NCBI GenBank assembly: GCA_015680685.1
Contig: MNCI01023527.1
Location: forward strand, 403,883-467,882
Direction of reading: 5' to 3'
Length of the DNA: 64,000 nt
Origin: Gnetum montanum
Taxonomy: Eukaryota; Streptophyta; Gnetopsida; Gnetales; Gnetaceae
Part shown: piece by piece, positions 1 through 12,399 of the stretch
Layout of the letters: every line of letters starts with the position of its first letter
How positions within the stretch are numbered: position 1 is the first letter of the stretch
The notes under the pieces: generated by a model
Told to the model about the DNA's origin: nothing
Seen by the model: only the letters and a program-made list of their open reading frames with translations
Databases searched by the model: none
Program-made: the position numbers and the translations under genes

Positions 1-324
1 GCCACAATTGCATAGTTCAGGGTGTGTATGGTAAGTGGGAATGGATGCTAAAGCTAGGAACTTAGTGTATTAGTTAGAGTTAGACTTAGTTTCTCAACCC
101 TTTCCTCTTAGCATAGGAGAAAAACTGAAAATACCAAAAAAATCATATACCTCAGACTTGCTTAACCATACACTGTGACACATACAAGCAAGCCTGGGAA
201 GACAACGATTAATTAGCCCCAAGTTTTCCAAATGGCGTGTAGGCATTTAGTCTATGGAGTTCAACTGGATCATGCGTGCAATGCTCGTATTTGTATGGTT
301 GATTGTAGGGATACTCGCCACTCA

Positions 325-780
325 TCATATGCCTTGTAGAAAATTATGTTCTTGGTCCTTCTGTATAGCATGACATGAAAAATCTTTAACAAAGATGAAG
401 GAATAAGGAGAAAGAGGGAAACCTTTTCTAATTAAGAATTCAGGCTTAAAATTATTAGGAATATCAACATTTCTAGCCATAAGTTCATTAGCATTTGCAA
501 AAAGACTTTCCACCATTCTAATAAATTTTTCTTTATAATCATATTTATGAAGGGAAGTAATAATAAACTACCATTCAATTCTATTATATGCTTTAGCATA
601 ATCAAGCTTTAAAAAAAAAACAATTTCTTGATTGGAATCTTCAAACCACTACCTACCCTTCAATGCTATAACAACATTATCCAAAATATATCTATTTTTG
701 ACAAAATTAGTTTGCACTATAGTAATTAACTAAAAAAATTGGTTTTAATCTTTTAGCAAGACATCCACTATTGTTACATG
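325..780 (-). pseudogene. LINE reverse transcriptase fragment
   Basis: This is a decayed piece of a non-LTR retrotransposon reverse transcriptase. Read on the minus strand from about 780 down, it shows an LAKRLKP stretch, then a FVKNRYILDN block (the usual 'GFV.gR.i.DN' motif), then LKLDYAKAYNRIEW (RT motif A, with the catalytic Asp), FIRMVESLFANA, and a FPLSPYSFIFVKDF block (the usual 'G.PLSP..F...'). Frame changes and stops break it, and the catalytic YADD block is not present downstream. The order of motifs follows the L1-like plant LINE family. No 3' end or target duplication is visible, so this is a fragment. I see nothing else recognisable in 1-324 or 790-1088. Confidence 0.8.
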
Positions 781-1088
781 CTTGTAACATAGTTTATCAC
801 ATTCCATATTTAGATTAGTATAGTATTCAAAGATTTTACATTGGTGATTAGATGGAAAAGAGTATGACATGTTAATTTGGCATCTATATTGTTTTGAGCA
901 ACTGAGGAATAAAAACATGATTGTAATAATAATTGAGATGAGAGGAATAGTGGTATATACATGAAATTTTAAAATAAAGGTTAGAAGTTAAAGTTTGTAA
1001 CTTTCTAAGTTTAACTATTTTGATTTTTAAATTTTTTCTTACTATAGAAATAGTTAGAATCCTTTTCACAATGCATACATGTTCACAT

Positions 1089-1093
1089 GTGAT
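1089..1093. repeat. Left target-site duplication GTGAT of the outer element
   Basis: The five bases GTGAT lie directly before the outer 5' LTR and recur at 27210-27214 directly after the outer 3' LTR. The exact match 26 kb apart fixes the ends of the outer element. Confidence 0.85.
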
Positions 1094-2850
1094 TATTGAG
1101 GGCAACATCACCCATGCTAGGCATAGGGCCATGATTGATAATGTTTGATCCCATGAAAATTAAGAGTCATTGAGTTTTAAACCAACACAAATTATTTTCT
1201 TAGATGTAGCTGATCCACCTATGTATTATTGATCGTTAAATTTAACATCATGCTTTCTCCAAAATATTTTTTTATTATTAAATACTAGTTTTGAGAAGTT
1301 GAGAAAAAAATTATGTTGATAAATAATAATCATTGGGTAACTTCTATCATTAGGTGTCATGAAGGTGGTGGATGACGTGGTAGTCCTAAGCATTACAAAA
1401 GTTATGGAACAACTCAGGTGGTGCATGTAATTGCCATAATAATGGTAGGAGTTGTGTAATGGCCTAGGTGCTAGAGACATGGTGGTGGTTACGCCAAGCG
1501 TTATGGGAGTGGGCATTCAGACTAGTGCAGGAATGGCTATAAGGGTGACAAAGCAAGCTGCAAGTGAAAAATGGATCAATCTCCCCTCTCCAAATCAGAA
1601 AATGGGAACATGGGATCTTGGTCTCTCTAACATCAAACCATGGTAGGAGAACATCAAGGGATCTCTCTTTCTTTTCTATAGTAATGACTCTCTTTCTAAT
1701 GATGGTAGTTGGTACTTGTAGGAAAAATTGGGGTCTAGTCTCTCTCTCTTTCAGTCAAATCCTACGGCCAGTGAGGAAGCCAACAAATGGTGGTTTCCTT
1801 CTTTTTTATGCTATAGCAGGCAACCTCCGCTCTCACTAGTAACAATAGCTTCAAATGGTGGATGAGCAGTAAGCAACTTATCAGAGGTATTTGGGGTGCT
1901 TGCTAGGTGATTGTGTAATGCATGTTAGAGGTTTTAGTTAGCAGCAACAGTCTCTCTTGATAGCACACATCAAAGGCTCTTCCTCTTCAGTGATAGCTTT
2001 GAACAATGATGGAAGTAGGTGATGCATAGACAGGTGGTGGTAGATGGTGGTGCGAATGGATGTTGAGTGTTAGCAACATGTTCATGATAGCACAAAGCAT
2101 TAGAAGCTCTCTTCCTCTCTCTCCCTCTTCCTACTTCAATCTAGGCATTGCAAATGGTGATCAGCACAACATCATACATGGTAGATGCAAACATGTGTCA
2201 TGTGGCTCTAGTAGATGTCAGAGCATATGGAGACGTTGCATCAACAGTGGGAAAATAATAGGCACTGACAACAATGTCATTGGTCCCATGGTAGTGGATA
2301 GTAGTGGCATCCCTCTCTCTCCTTTTTTCCCTAGTAGGTGGCAGTGGACCAAAGCATGAAACTACAATGGTAGTAGGGCTCTATCTTCTTTCTCTCTTAG
2401 GCAAAGGTGAAGCTGCAATAGGCATTCTTCTTGGATTTTTTGCTAGCAATGCTAGGTTGCATGGTAGCCTATGACAAGGTTCCTAGTAGTGGAACAACAT
2501 ACATATCTCTCTCTCTTTCTGTCCCAGTGGCTATGAACAATGTTGGCTGTGACAACATCTGCAATGATGAGATAGCACAAACCAACAACAATAATGGGAG
2601 ACAAGGAAAAAGTTTTAAATTCACTAGTTACTGTATTTTCATTGAGTCTTGAAATTCAAGATAGTTATTCTATTTAAAATTTCCCAAATTTTTAGTTTAA
2701 TTTACTTTTTTTATTGGAATGTCACATGGTCCTCTCTAGCCAAGACTATTCTTAGCTTTCCGTACTCACATGGGAAGTGTCCTATGTAATAGTCTCCTCA
2801 AATGAGTTTTTTCCCTATGTGTTGGTGCATTTAAAATTTATGCATCAACA
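1094..2850 (+). repeat. 5' LTR of the outer gypsy element
   Basis: This 1.76-kb LTR starts TATTGAGG (from TGTTGAGG) and ends GCATCAACA. It aligns along its length with 16403-17159 joined to 26122-27209. It contains several CT-rich microsatellite patches (1650-1760, 2100-2130, 2310-2330, 2500-2520). Short open frames on both strands are incidental, because none matches a retroelement domain and the partner LTR does not conserve them. Confidence 0.88.
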
Positions 2851-2856
2851 CCTTTT

Positions 2857-2868
2857 TGGTGTTAGAAG
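2857..2868 (+). other. Putative primer-binding site of the outer element
   Basis: The bases TGGTGTTAGAAG lie six bases after the 5' LTR. They resemble the initiator-Met tRNA primer site TGGTATCAGAGC, with three transitions and one terminal transversion. The spacing is slightly long and the match is degraded, so the tRNA assignment is tentative. Confidence 0.4.
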
Positions 2869-3502
2869 GAGGGCTATTTTTCTATCTATTTTTTTACCCA
2901 TATTAGTTTTTCTTGTTCATGTCTCATTTCTTGAACCAATTTCAACACTTATTTTTTTTTCCTAAAATCTCTGTTATTAGCCCTAGTTTTAAAAAACTCT
3001 TTTTCTTTATTTTCTAATCCCAAAATTCTATTTCCTAAAATTCTTATCACCCAATTCTTGTCACCCATCTTTAATCCTGTTTTCAAATTTCTAAACCCCC
3101 TATTTATCCAATTCCATTTTTAGATTTGTGTTTTGCTGGTCCTTACCTAAGTCTTGATTGTGGTAAGCTGGTTCAATTTTATATTTTCTTCTAAAATTTT
3201 TCATTTTATTGTTTTTCTTTTAAATTTTATAAATATTTCAATTTCATGCATTCATTTTTCTTTTAGAAAAATTTTTAATAGCATATTTTAGTATTTTTTT
3301 TTAGAAAAAAGTACATTTTTTATATAGCATATTTTAGTGTTTTTTTGTCAAAGATACAATATCTCTTTTTATGCAATATTATAATTTTATTTTAACATTT
3401 ATTTTCTATAATTTTTGTTTTATGAGCAAACCTTCCCAACAAGAATCACTTATCTCTACCCCTAACTGACTAGCTACCTGTCACTTTACATTAAGGAAAC
3501 AA

Positions 3503-4479
3503 TGAGCTTCATGTTTCCCAGGTTCTATTCCTAGGATAACTTAGACTAAGATGGTAGCTAATCAACCCCCAGCTTCCTTGGTGAGCAACCCCTTTAACTT
3601 CACTAACTACCATGATATCCCAAAATCACTCCAAAATATAAATTTGTTCTACAATTCCGCAACCCCTACTAGTGATGACTTCCAACATATTCAATGTTTT
3701 GAAACCTTACTAGGGATCCATAACATTGTATAAAATGACATAGTGTGTAGGGTATTTGTGACAACTTTTAGGAGCAAAGCCATCTAATGGTTTTTGATGC
3801 TCCCAAATGCCTATATTGACTCATGGTAGGAGTTAAAAAATAAGTTTTTAATTTAGTTTGACAAGTTCACTAGCCTTGCCATAGCATCAAGCAACTTCAC
3901 AATCTTGAGGAAAATACCTAAGGAAAATGTTCATGACTACAAGCTAAGATTCCTTTACCAGCTTACCTATGTGCCAAGTGAGATACATCCACAACCTGGT
4001 GGCATCCTTAATTTTTACTTATCCACTATTGACTCATTCTTTGCCTATGCCATCAAATCTAATTCCAACATAATAGAAATATAGGGAGTGATGGACAAAG
4101 CTATTGAGTTAGAACAAATTACCCTCATAAATAGAATTCAAATCCAATTTGAGATGATGAACATTGATAATCCAATTCAAATGACTCAACCTACAGATGC
4201 TACTTTCAGGGTCTCACATATTCTTCATTCCTACCATCTATCATTGGTTTGAATGATGTGCAATCAAAAGCCTTCATCCAATCCATCGTAAACCCAAATG
4301 AGATATCCAATCCTGATGAACCTACAACCCAAACTCAAAATAAGATGACCTAGATATTAACTTTGCTTCAAAAACTTTCCAATGAAGTAGTTGAATTAAA
4401 GTGAAATAATAACAAGATTCCCATACAATCTAAAAAGCCAAGTACAATAATCAATAATGATTATTGTCATCTCCATAAC
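3503..4479 (+). pseudogene. gag, N-terminal part (outer element)
   Basis: Decayed capsid region of the outer Ty3/gypsy element. Translation gives a lightly broken frame with WFLMLPNAYIDSW, ELKNKFLI and NVHDYKLRFLYQL, which match the retrotransposon gag core (a Trp-containing 'LP..si.sW.eLk..Fl.kF' block followed by 'v.dY..rF'). It is cut at 4485 by the nested element, and gag continues at 13280. A plausible start is the ATG at 3503 or 3551. In-frame stops show it is not functional. The leader between 2869 and 3500 is AT-rich with no coding signal. Confidence 0.75.
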
Positions 4480-4484
4480 TCTAG
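4480..4484. repeat. Target-site duplication of the nested Tat/Athila-like element (TCTAG)
   Basis: TCTAG lies just left of 4485. ACTAG lies at 13275-13279 just right of the other LTR. Four of five bases agree, which fits a duplication with one later substitution. Confidence 0.65.
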
Positions 4485-5333
4485 TGATGAGTGGCTAGGA
4501 ACCCCTACACTCAACCATACGAATATGAGCATTCATGCATGATCTGGTTGAACTTCATAGATGGACTAGTTGTGGTATTTAGATAGTTACACTTTGATCG
4601 CAGTTCACTATCTTCCCACCTAAACTAGTAATTGCTTTATCATGTATGGTTTAGTCTAGGGTGAGGTGTATGATGTGGTCCTAAACTAGTGCTACTCCTA
4701 GAGACAATGGAAATAACCTTGTTTAAGATAATAGGGAATGGGAGAAGAGAATTTAAGCTAGCCTAAGGATGATGAGCATCCATTCTTAATCATCCATACA
4801 CATCTTGAACATTGTGTACTACTTTTGGGATTACCAAGTGCATGTTACTTAAGCACTCGTAGATGCACTACTAGGATACCAAGTAGTCACACTTAAATGT
4901 TCATGATTAAGTCGTACTCATTCTGCAATAATAGCATGAAATGTAAATGATAAGAAAGTAAATATTAACTAAAGAAAATAGTAAATAAAAATTAAAAATT
5001 AAAGTAATTAAGAGATAAGTCAATGCTACAATGATGAAGCAATCTTGATCTTTATTGCTGGTCATGTGTGTGTCCAAGTATGTCACACTCGAATAAAGGT
5101 TCCATATAATTACAATGATCACACTGTGGGCATGCAGTGGGGGAAAGAATTGAATTGAACTAAAAATGAACAAAAAGACTCTACACTTACACGTACTGAC
5201 TTCATCTTTCTTGTGTGCTCAAATTTGTATTTATAGGCTCACACAGGAATTATGATATTGTGTATTCGATATCATTATTCATGTAGCGATATCGTATGTC
5301 CAATATTGGAGCCTGACAAATCATGGTTCATCA
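4485..5333 (-). repeat. 3' LTR of the nested element
   Basis: It aligns with 12400-13274 along its length. Its right end carries several copies of a motif around the palindrome GATATC (for example near 5258-5292). The same GATATC-rich cluster recurs at 8850-8930 inside the element. Confidence 0.87.
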
Positions 5334-5350
5334 TACCCCCATGAATGAAT
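5334..5350 (-). other. Polypurine tract of the nested element
   Basis: On the minus strand the bases CATGGGGGTA run directly into the LTR start TGATGAACC. A G-rich tract abutting the 3' LTR is the expected plus-strand primer and fixes the orientation as minus. Confidence 0.6.
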
Positions 5351-5599
5351 GAAAAATCATCCTCAAGTTTTAAAAACTGAGAATAAGCCAAATTGATTAC
5401 ACAGTGGATAGGTATGGGATTATTAACTAACTAGGAATTTATTCATGTTCCAGTGGAGATTTGAACATGACAAAATTGGGATACAGACACAAAATTACGA
5501 AATTTATTGGAACTCATGTAGTTCTTAGTGGTGGTGGTTCATCCATGGGTCTCTTCCCCTTATCTTGTGCTCTAGGTTTTGGAATTTGATGGCTCTGAA

Positions 5600-8400
5600 G
5601 AAGTGCCTAGAGTTTTTCCTCTTCATTTTGGGAATCCTGTGTCATCCATGTTGATGCTCCAATGTTTGATGGAGTCAGCACCTTCCATGGATATGGTAGT
5701 TGTGGGAACATCTAGTTGGCCATGACATACTAAGCTATGAATAGCTATCGTTCCTCCTCATAGGCTCTGGCGTTGTCCTTGTATTCTTGATAATACATGA
5801 GCTGTCAAGATAAATTTACTATGACATCCTTTTGTCTCTGGTAGCTAGCCTTGACCACCTCTAATTCAGAATTTTTCACTTCTAATTTCTATAGTGTCTT
5901 CTTATGCTCAGAAATCTATATATCATACTTTGCAAAGGTCATTGCTACATGCTTCTCTAATTCTATTCTTAGACATCCTACTATCAACATGGCCAAGTTG
6001 GCATACCGTAGGTTTTCTAGCTCCATGTACTCTGTAAGATCCTGTATTTGCAGGTCCTGGCTTTAAGATCATATATTTGCAGGTCTTGGCTTTTAAGCTT
6101 TGCTTGGTGGGTGATTACATAGGTATCCAATATGGCCTACCAATCAACATGTTGAACAATGAAGGTGTTAATGTGAGCTTTGGCCATATGGATTACTTTT
6201 TCAATTACTTCCTTGTACATCCCCACATGGTCCCAGAACTGTTCCTTCAGTTTCTCATGTGGCTTGGCCTCATTTTTCCATGCGCTTATTTCAATTGCCA
6301 TTTTTTTATGGATTGTGCATACCTCCTCCATTGAGAAGGATTTGTTTTCTCTAGCCAAGTGATTCATGTCCTAGTTGACCCTAACTAATTGTTCTTGTAA
6401 TTGCTAAAAATTTTCTCTGAGAACATTCTTTTGTTTTTCCATGGTGGTCAACTGGAGATTGTCAGTGGCAAGTTGTTTATTCTCCTCTTGCATGGCCTTG
6501 AGTGCTTTGGCATGTGGATATATCTGAGCTTGTGCCTTGGAAGCATCCCAATTGGCCTTCTCTTTCTCCTTCACCACTCTTTTATTTTCTACCAAAAATT
6601 TATTAAGCTTCTCTATCCTGAAGGACTCTAGCTGGTCTACAGGGATGAATTGAGATGGGTTCCACCATGTAGCTTGTAGGGTGACAAGCTTTTCTTGGAG
6701 TCTTTCCAACTCTATCTTTGCATGATCAACCCTGATCTCTACCATAACTAGCTTCCCTTTTGTGGAGATGAGGTTTGACTAAGTTGTTGTGATATCTTGA
6801 GGGATGCTAAATAGGGACATCATCACTTGTCCTTTCTATAGCAACTAATCTAGAACATCCTCATGCTACACAGGAGTCATCGAGGGACCAACCAAAGGTT
6901 GAGCATTACATGCTCCCGTAAAGTCTACTGGTGGCACAATAAGAATATTGAATGATTCTTTTATGTGGCCTGTGACCACTTCTATGGCTCTTGCTATATC
7001 TTGGTGCTACATGACCACTACTATGGTACCTTCACCAATTTCTAATTGCACTTGAAAAGATGTAGTGTTCCCTGAGATTTTTTTTGACCAATGTGATTTC
7101 CTTCCTCTTGTTTGAATTGATACCTCACCCCATGTGCGATTGATTGAGACCATGGGTCATAAGACATCGTCTATGACCCTAAAGAGATTGGTCTCATCAT
7201 GGCTTGCCCAATTAACCATCTCAGTGATGGCCCTAAGATGACTCATCGACGGTCGATAGTCTTGTGGTAGTGGTGGTGGTTGGTCTTGCTAGCCTATGTT
7301 GGGCCCCACTTCCTATTGTTAACTGGGCCTTATGCTTGGAAGTTGGCTAGGCCCTATAGTTTGAGGTGCAGTGAGCCCCACCATCTATTCTTCTTCCAAC
7401 TCTAGTGTCTCACCAGTGCTTTTTCTTGGGGCTAGTGGCTTCAGAAATTTAGAAAATGAAGCATTTTGGGCTTTTCTAGGGATTTCATTGGTGTAACCCA
7501 AAATAGCATATCAACATAGCTTCTTGATGGGACAAGGGAAGGGCAATGTGAACTTCCCCATCTTGCATTCTTCGAGCCACCTTAAAATATCTATAAGATA
7601 TAGATTGGGTAGGTTAGCATTAGCCTTACCCATCAATATAGCACTTCCTCTAGCCACATAAATGGAGATCCTATTCAATCCTTTTGTGGGGAAGATGTGA
7701 TATGTGCCGATCTTGAAGTAGATTCTCTCTTCAAGTGTCAGCTCTCCATATGACTTGTCTTCTTTGCCATACACCCTTTTCAAGTAGATCTTTCATACAT
7801 CAACATCGGAGCAAGTGGATAGGTGAGCAACTTTTGGCCCTGTATTTAGAAGATTTAACACTTTCAAAATGAATTTAGTAGAGAAATCCATAGAAGCACC
7901 ACCAATATCAATGGTGGTGCCTTCTTATTTATTGTGCCAAAATTGGTACATCCCTCCCAGGTACCAGGCACCACTTTCAAAGAGGATAGGCCATAATGGG
8001 AACCCTTTGAGTTGGTCTGTAACTACTTTAGGAGAAAGCTTAGTGAAAGGTTCAAAGTTGAGTTCCACAATCATGGCTACTGATGTCGACCTTTCATGAA
8101 TTTCTTGAACACATTTTTGGGACAATGTGAGATGTTGTCCTTGTTTAGGTGCTCCATTAGCTTCTCCTTTAGCCTGTCCAAATTGCATAGTAACAGGAGG
8201 CTCTTGAAGGATGCTAAATGATTGTGCCTCATATTTTGTATGTCTCTCAAGAGACGCCTAGCCTCTACATCTCATTGGTCATTTGGATGCACCTTAAGAG
8301 GGTCCTCCTTGCTATCCATGTTTTGGGGCCATCTACAATCACACAGGGTCAACTATTACTAAGGTTACTTACAAATTTTGATTTATATCTTACTTGTTGC
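5600..8400 (-). pseudogene. Unidentified extra ORF with coiled coil (nested element)
   Basis: A broken coding region lies between gag and the 3' LTR on the same strand as gag. It reads from about 8400 towards 5600. Recognisable open pieces are 8188-7925, 7783-7511 (rich in charged and aromatic residues, with PNLYLIDILRWLEE), 6745-6404 (a heptad-rich helix with many Glu, Lys and Gln) and 6367-6137. Frame changes separate the pieces. The last two fit a long coiled coil. I do not recognise the protein. It is not RT, integrase or protease. Extra ORFs 3' of gag/pol occur in some Tat and Athila elements (where an env-like ORF is one type), but no signal peptide or membrane segment is seen here. Confidence 0.5.
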
Positions 8401-8409
8401 CTTTAATAA

Positions 8410-10700
8410 ATTCATGTATTATTTAGTGTGATCTAGAGTTTGAGAATTTTATGAGAATGTCCCTTAAAACTTTTGATATTGGCCTAATTTGATTAGGTGA
8501 CCCCAAAATTTAATTCTCATGGTGTGGGTGAAGAGATAAAATTGATTTGGTAATGTGTTTAACATTTTTATGGTAATTTACCCTTTATAATATCCTTTAG
8601 GCGATGATGAATTTTGAAAAAATTATGCCCAACGTGAAGCATACCCTTCCCCCACAACTAAGCTAAACACTCTGGGTTTAGGCAAGTTCAATCAGAATAG
8701 GAATCAAAGCATTATCGAGCAAGTTATGAATGTTTGAATGATAGGTGCGCAAGCTAGCAAATTCATGGAAGAAAATTTTAACTCCCCTTGCATGAATAGT
8801 GCATAATTATGTTGACATGCACAGGGGGTCCATATATAGTTTTTATGGACATGATATCACGTACCCAATAGCATAGACCTGATATCACATCGGACTCAAT
8901 ATTGGGTACCTGATATCATGACCCATTGAAAATATGGTACTTGGAAAAATTAATGAATTTCTGAATTTCCAAGGCCAAAAATGAGGCATTTGAGGTTAAT
9001 GTGAAAGGTCTAGGATAACATTGAATAGATTGGATAGCACCAAAAGTATAATGGGCTAGAATTTGACAATGAAATTCATAAATAGAATGAGGAAAAAGGA
9101 CATGTGATGGTGCATAGGAACATTTGAATTAGAAGGATTATAAAGGCAAGAATAACATTGGAAATGCAATACTTGGAGGGTATAAAATGATGTGATGATG
9201 ATGTGCAATGAGTGTAAATTACAAAGGTTACACAAGTGGGTCCTCCCCAAAGCAGGTTCCTAACTATGATGCCCTTACATAACCATACCTAAAAATGTTT
9301 GTAGGTACTAAAAGGGTTAAATGTAATTCCCACCAGTTGTACAAAACACACACATGTATAGACCACCATGATGAGATATGAATTCAATGATACACAAGAC
9401 ATGAGTCACAAATTCATGAACAATGAGATGAGGTGAATTGTAGAAGGGATTGTAGAGATTGGGACATAAGGTAACTGGCCTAGGGCATAATGAATCCTGA
9501 GTGTAGGACATGATTAATGTGTCATTAGCCTGTTGCTCCAAAATCAAGACCAAGTCCATTCCTCTGATTAGTGACATCACATTGTTACATCCCATGATAG
9601 ACAACCATAAGAGAATCATGATAGCAAGGCATACAATCACTTGGAATTTCATTCAAGGGAGGAGTGATTTGGAATTTCTCTACTACACATTTGTATTAAT
9701 CGTTTCTTTTTCCTTTTTTTTGGCTGTTTTGGCACACTCATTGTTCTTTCTCTATTTTTTGATGCATAATATAGAGAAGCTATCTACCTTTAGTCATGGG
9801 TGTATGTCTTTCTAGTGGGATCCCCTAGAATAGAATTAGGTTTCTTATTGAGTGCCCTCATTACTCTTACTCCCATTTTGCATTAGATCTACAAGGATCT
9901 TAGTACAACTATGCTACATGATAGCTCTTATAGATGTCACCAAAAAGAATCCAAAAGTCCCCTTGATGTCACACCCTCGTCATTCCTTCTTAGTCCATCT
10001 TTATTCGCTCTGGGCATAATGAGCACAAAATTACTTTAAGTTTTAATGATGTCAAGAATATCATCATACCCAGAGTAGATCCTCTTATTAATAGAATGGG
10101 TGGGTGGATGTTGTGGGCTGGCTATCCAAATAATTAGTTACCCGAGGCTTGATAGTAGAGAACAACACCTCAACCAATGAATCACATGAGTGCTTTATTC
10201 ATAGATGAGATTTTCCATAAATGATAAAAAAGATAAAACAAAAATTGAAAGATGATAAATTGAAAAAAATAATTGTAAAATTAAAGAGAAGGAAAAACAT
10301 TTATTAATTATGTTTGTTAGAATGGGGGATATCCTTGATGACTCTACTTTTGATCATGGTGAGAATTAATAAATGGATGGTCTAGATCCATGCATGCTGG
10401 AAATATTGAAACTTGGTCATATCTGAACCATTGGGTGTCTTTTGATGTAGTGGTTGGAATGTACCCAAATTGGGATGCACACACTGTCTTAAAGTTGACA
10501 TAGTGGGGCAAGTTAGAAGATGTGGTTAATTGATATGGAGTTGACCCAGTATTGCATCCTTGACTGTAAGATGTTATGTAAGGATCAATATGTCTCCCTA
10601 TGTGGTTATATTCATTGGGCTACATGGTTGTTGGAGTATTGATCGGTGGCCCTGATCAGGTAACATGAGGCATTGCATTTGAGGAGAAAAATGCACCACA
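8410..10700. other. Internal region of nested element, no recognised coding domain
   Basis: This 2.3-kb stretch has only short broken frames. It includes a GATATC-rich patch at 8850-8930 resembling part of the element's own LTR, a purine-rich minus strand near 9700-9780, and nothing that reads as protease, RT or integrase. It may be the scar of the missing pol region or a further decayed insertion. Confidence 0.45.
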
Positions 10701-10714
10701 GTGTTGAACTTATG

Positions 10715-12250
10715 CTAAACCAAAGGATGCAGTGGTCTCGGAATAGTGTTGTCCCTTTCTTTAATCATGTTTAAAGAAGGGATGCCTTTGATGTTGTGGA
10801 AGATTCCCATTGTGGTTGATAGTAGTAGCACAAGTAACATTCGTGGGTCGATACTGTGGTGCAAATCCTTTAGGCACAATTGGTGGCAATGTAGAAGGAG
10901 GTGAAAAATGAGAGTATTGAGGTTGAGGAGAAGCATAAGGTACATGAGGTGGTGGTCCTGTTGGAGAGGATATGGATTTATAGTATTTAGGAGAATGATA
11001 ACAATGTGGCAAGAGAGAGGATGTTGACCTAGTTGGGGAAATAGGATGTTGAACTTGATAGGCGCTCGGGTTTATATTGTATGAAGGGTGTGACCAGTTT
11101 GAGGGTGACCTCCCCCATGACTGGGATTGTTGCCATTATGATTGAACATGGTATTTTTGTATGAACTCTAGATGTAACATTCCTTCTCAATGCTCATGTA
11201 AATGTGATAAGATTGGGCATTGGCCTTTGGGATGATCATACAAGAAAATGTTGCATTCATACATATGATTAACAATTGAGTTCTTATCCTTATTCTCTTC
11301 AACCCTTCTTCCCAAATGTCTTGTTTCTTGGTTCATCATGGTCCTACCTCTAATAGTGTTGGCATATTCTCCACATTTTTTATGTATCCATTCTATCATC
11401 TTATTGATCTTTGCCTCAATTTCATCTAGTGATTGTAGTACTGGCAAAGATGATTCCACCTCCTTGGGATGAGTTTATTTTTCCTCTTCTTGGTTATGGA
11501 CCTTTGTTAAATTGAGATTCTTGTCTCGTTGAGATTTTTCAACATTCTCCCATTTAGTCATTTCTCCTTCTTCTTTTGCTACCCGCTTAATAAGCTCTTG
11601 GAATTGGTGGATTCGTAGTTCATATGGTTGACCTAGGGCATACATCCCTAGGGTCTCCCTTATTTCATTATGGAGCCCATCCATGATGTGATACATTAGC
11701 CTTTCCTCATAGAAACCATGGCCTGGGTAGCTATTTAACAATGCATAATATCTTTCTAAGGCCATGTCCAAGGGTTCAAGTTATGCTTGCTTCCATTCTT
11801 GGATTTTTTTCCTCAAGGCTGACACTCTTGCATAGGTTTTATATCTTTCATTAAATAGTTCTACCGTTGTTGACCAATGTTGAATTGATTTTGGTTTTAA
11901 AGACCTATATCATACTTTTTCTTTGAAAATGAGTGTTGTAGGGAAGAGGTTAAGTTTTTGCCACCAATTATCAATATTGTTCCATATACAAGCATCATGG
12001 AAGGCTTATAAATGATGTTGTAGATATGGATATTCGAACAACCTCTTGTATATGCATTAGGCTCTTAGTGGCCAGCAGGGGTTCATCGTCACTAGGTAGG
12101 TTATGAATTTTTGAGTTAGGATGATGTTGTCTTTATTTATATACCTAGGAGACCCATGCATTATATTGAGTACTCCAAAATTCATCTTCATCAACGTATA
12201 ATTCATTGGTTCTCCAATGAATTGCCTTACTAGTTGTTGCGTTATCATAG
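10715..12250 (-). pseudogene. gag of the nested element
   Basis: Minus-strand gag remnant. The piece at 11771-11475 begins with a capsid-like segment (ERYYALLNSYPGHGF...YHIMDGLHNEIRETL), which matches the 'W.rFk.ll...P.HG......l..fy.gL' block typical of Athila/Tat gag. The piece at 11459-11187 ends with a C-x2-F-x3-H-x4-C pattern (ECNIFLYDHPKGQC), consistent with a CX2CX3HX4C knuckle whose second Cys became Phe. A Pro/His-rich tail follows at 11012-10715. The 5' piece at 12248-12057 is weaker. Stops and frame changes show it is inactive. Confidence 0.7.
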
Positions 12251-12381
12251 TCTTGTGAGAGAGACATTGTTGTGAACTTGTGTGTGAATTGTTTGCAATT
12301 ACTTCTTTATAAAAGATACATGATTAATACTTTTTTACAGTGATCTTGTATGATGTGACTAATCTAAATAACTAGCATCAT

Positions 12382-12399
12382 CCTTGGCAATGACACCAA
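12382..12399 (-). other. Primer-binding site, tRNA-Asp type (nested element)
   Basis: On the minus strand the 5' LTR is followed at once by TTGGTGTCATTGCCAAGG. The common Athila/Tat primer site complementary to tRNA-Asp is TTGGCGCCGTTGCCGGGG. Every difference is a transition, and three of them remove CpG dinucleotides. The position directly against the LTR supports the assignment. Confidence 0.75.

Noticed and set aside
1226-2652. Several short open frames on both strands
   Set aside because: They lie within the outer LTR, do not match known proteins and are not conserved in the partner LTR.
7511-8188. env-like gene of an Athila element
   Set aside because: No signal peptide, membrane segment or Cys pattern is visible in the pieces that remain open.
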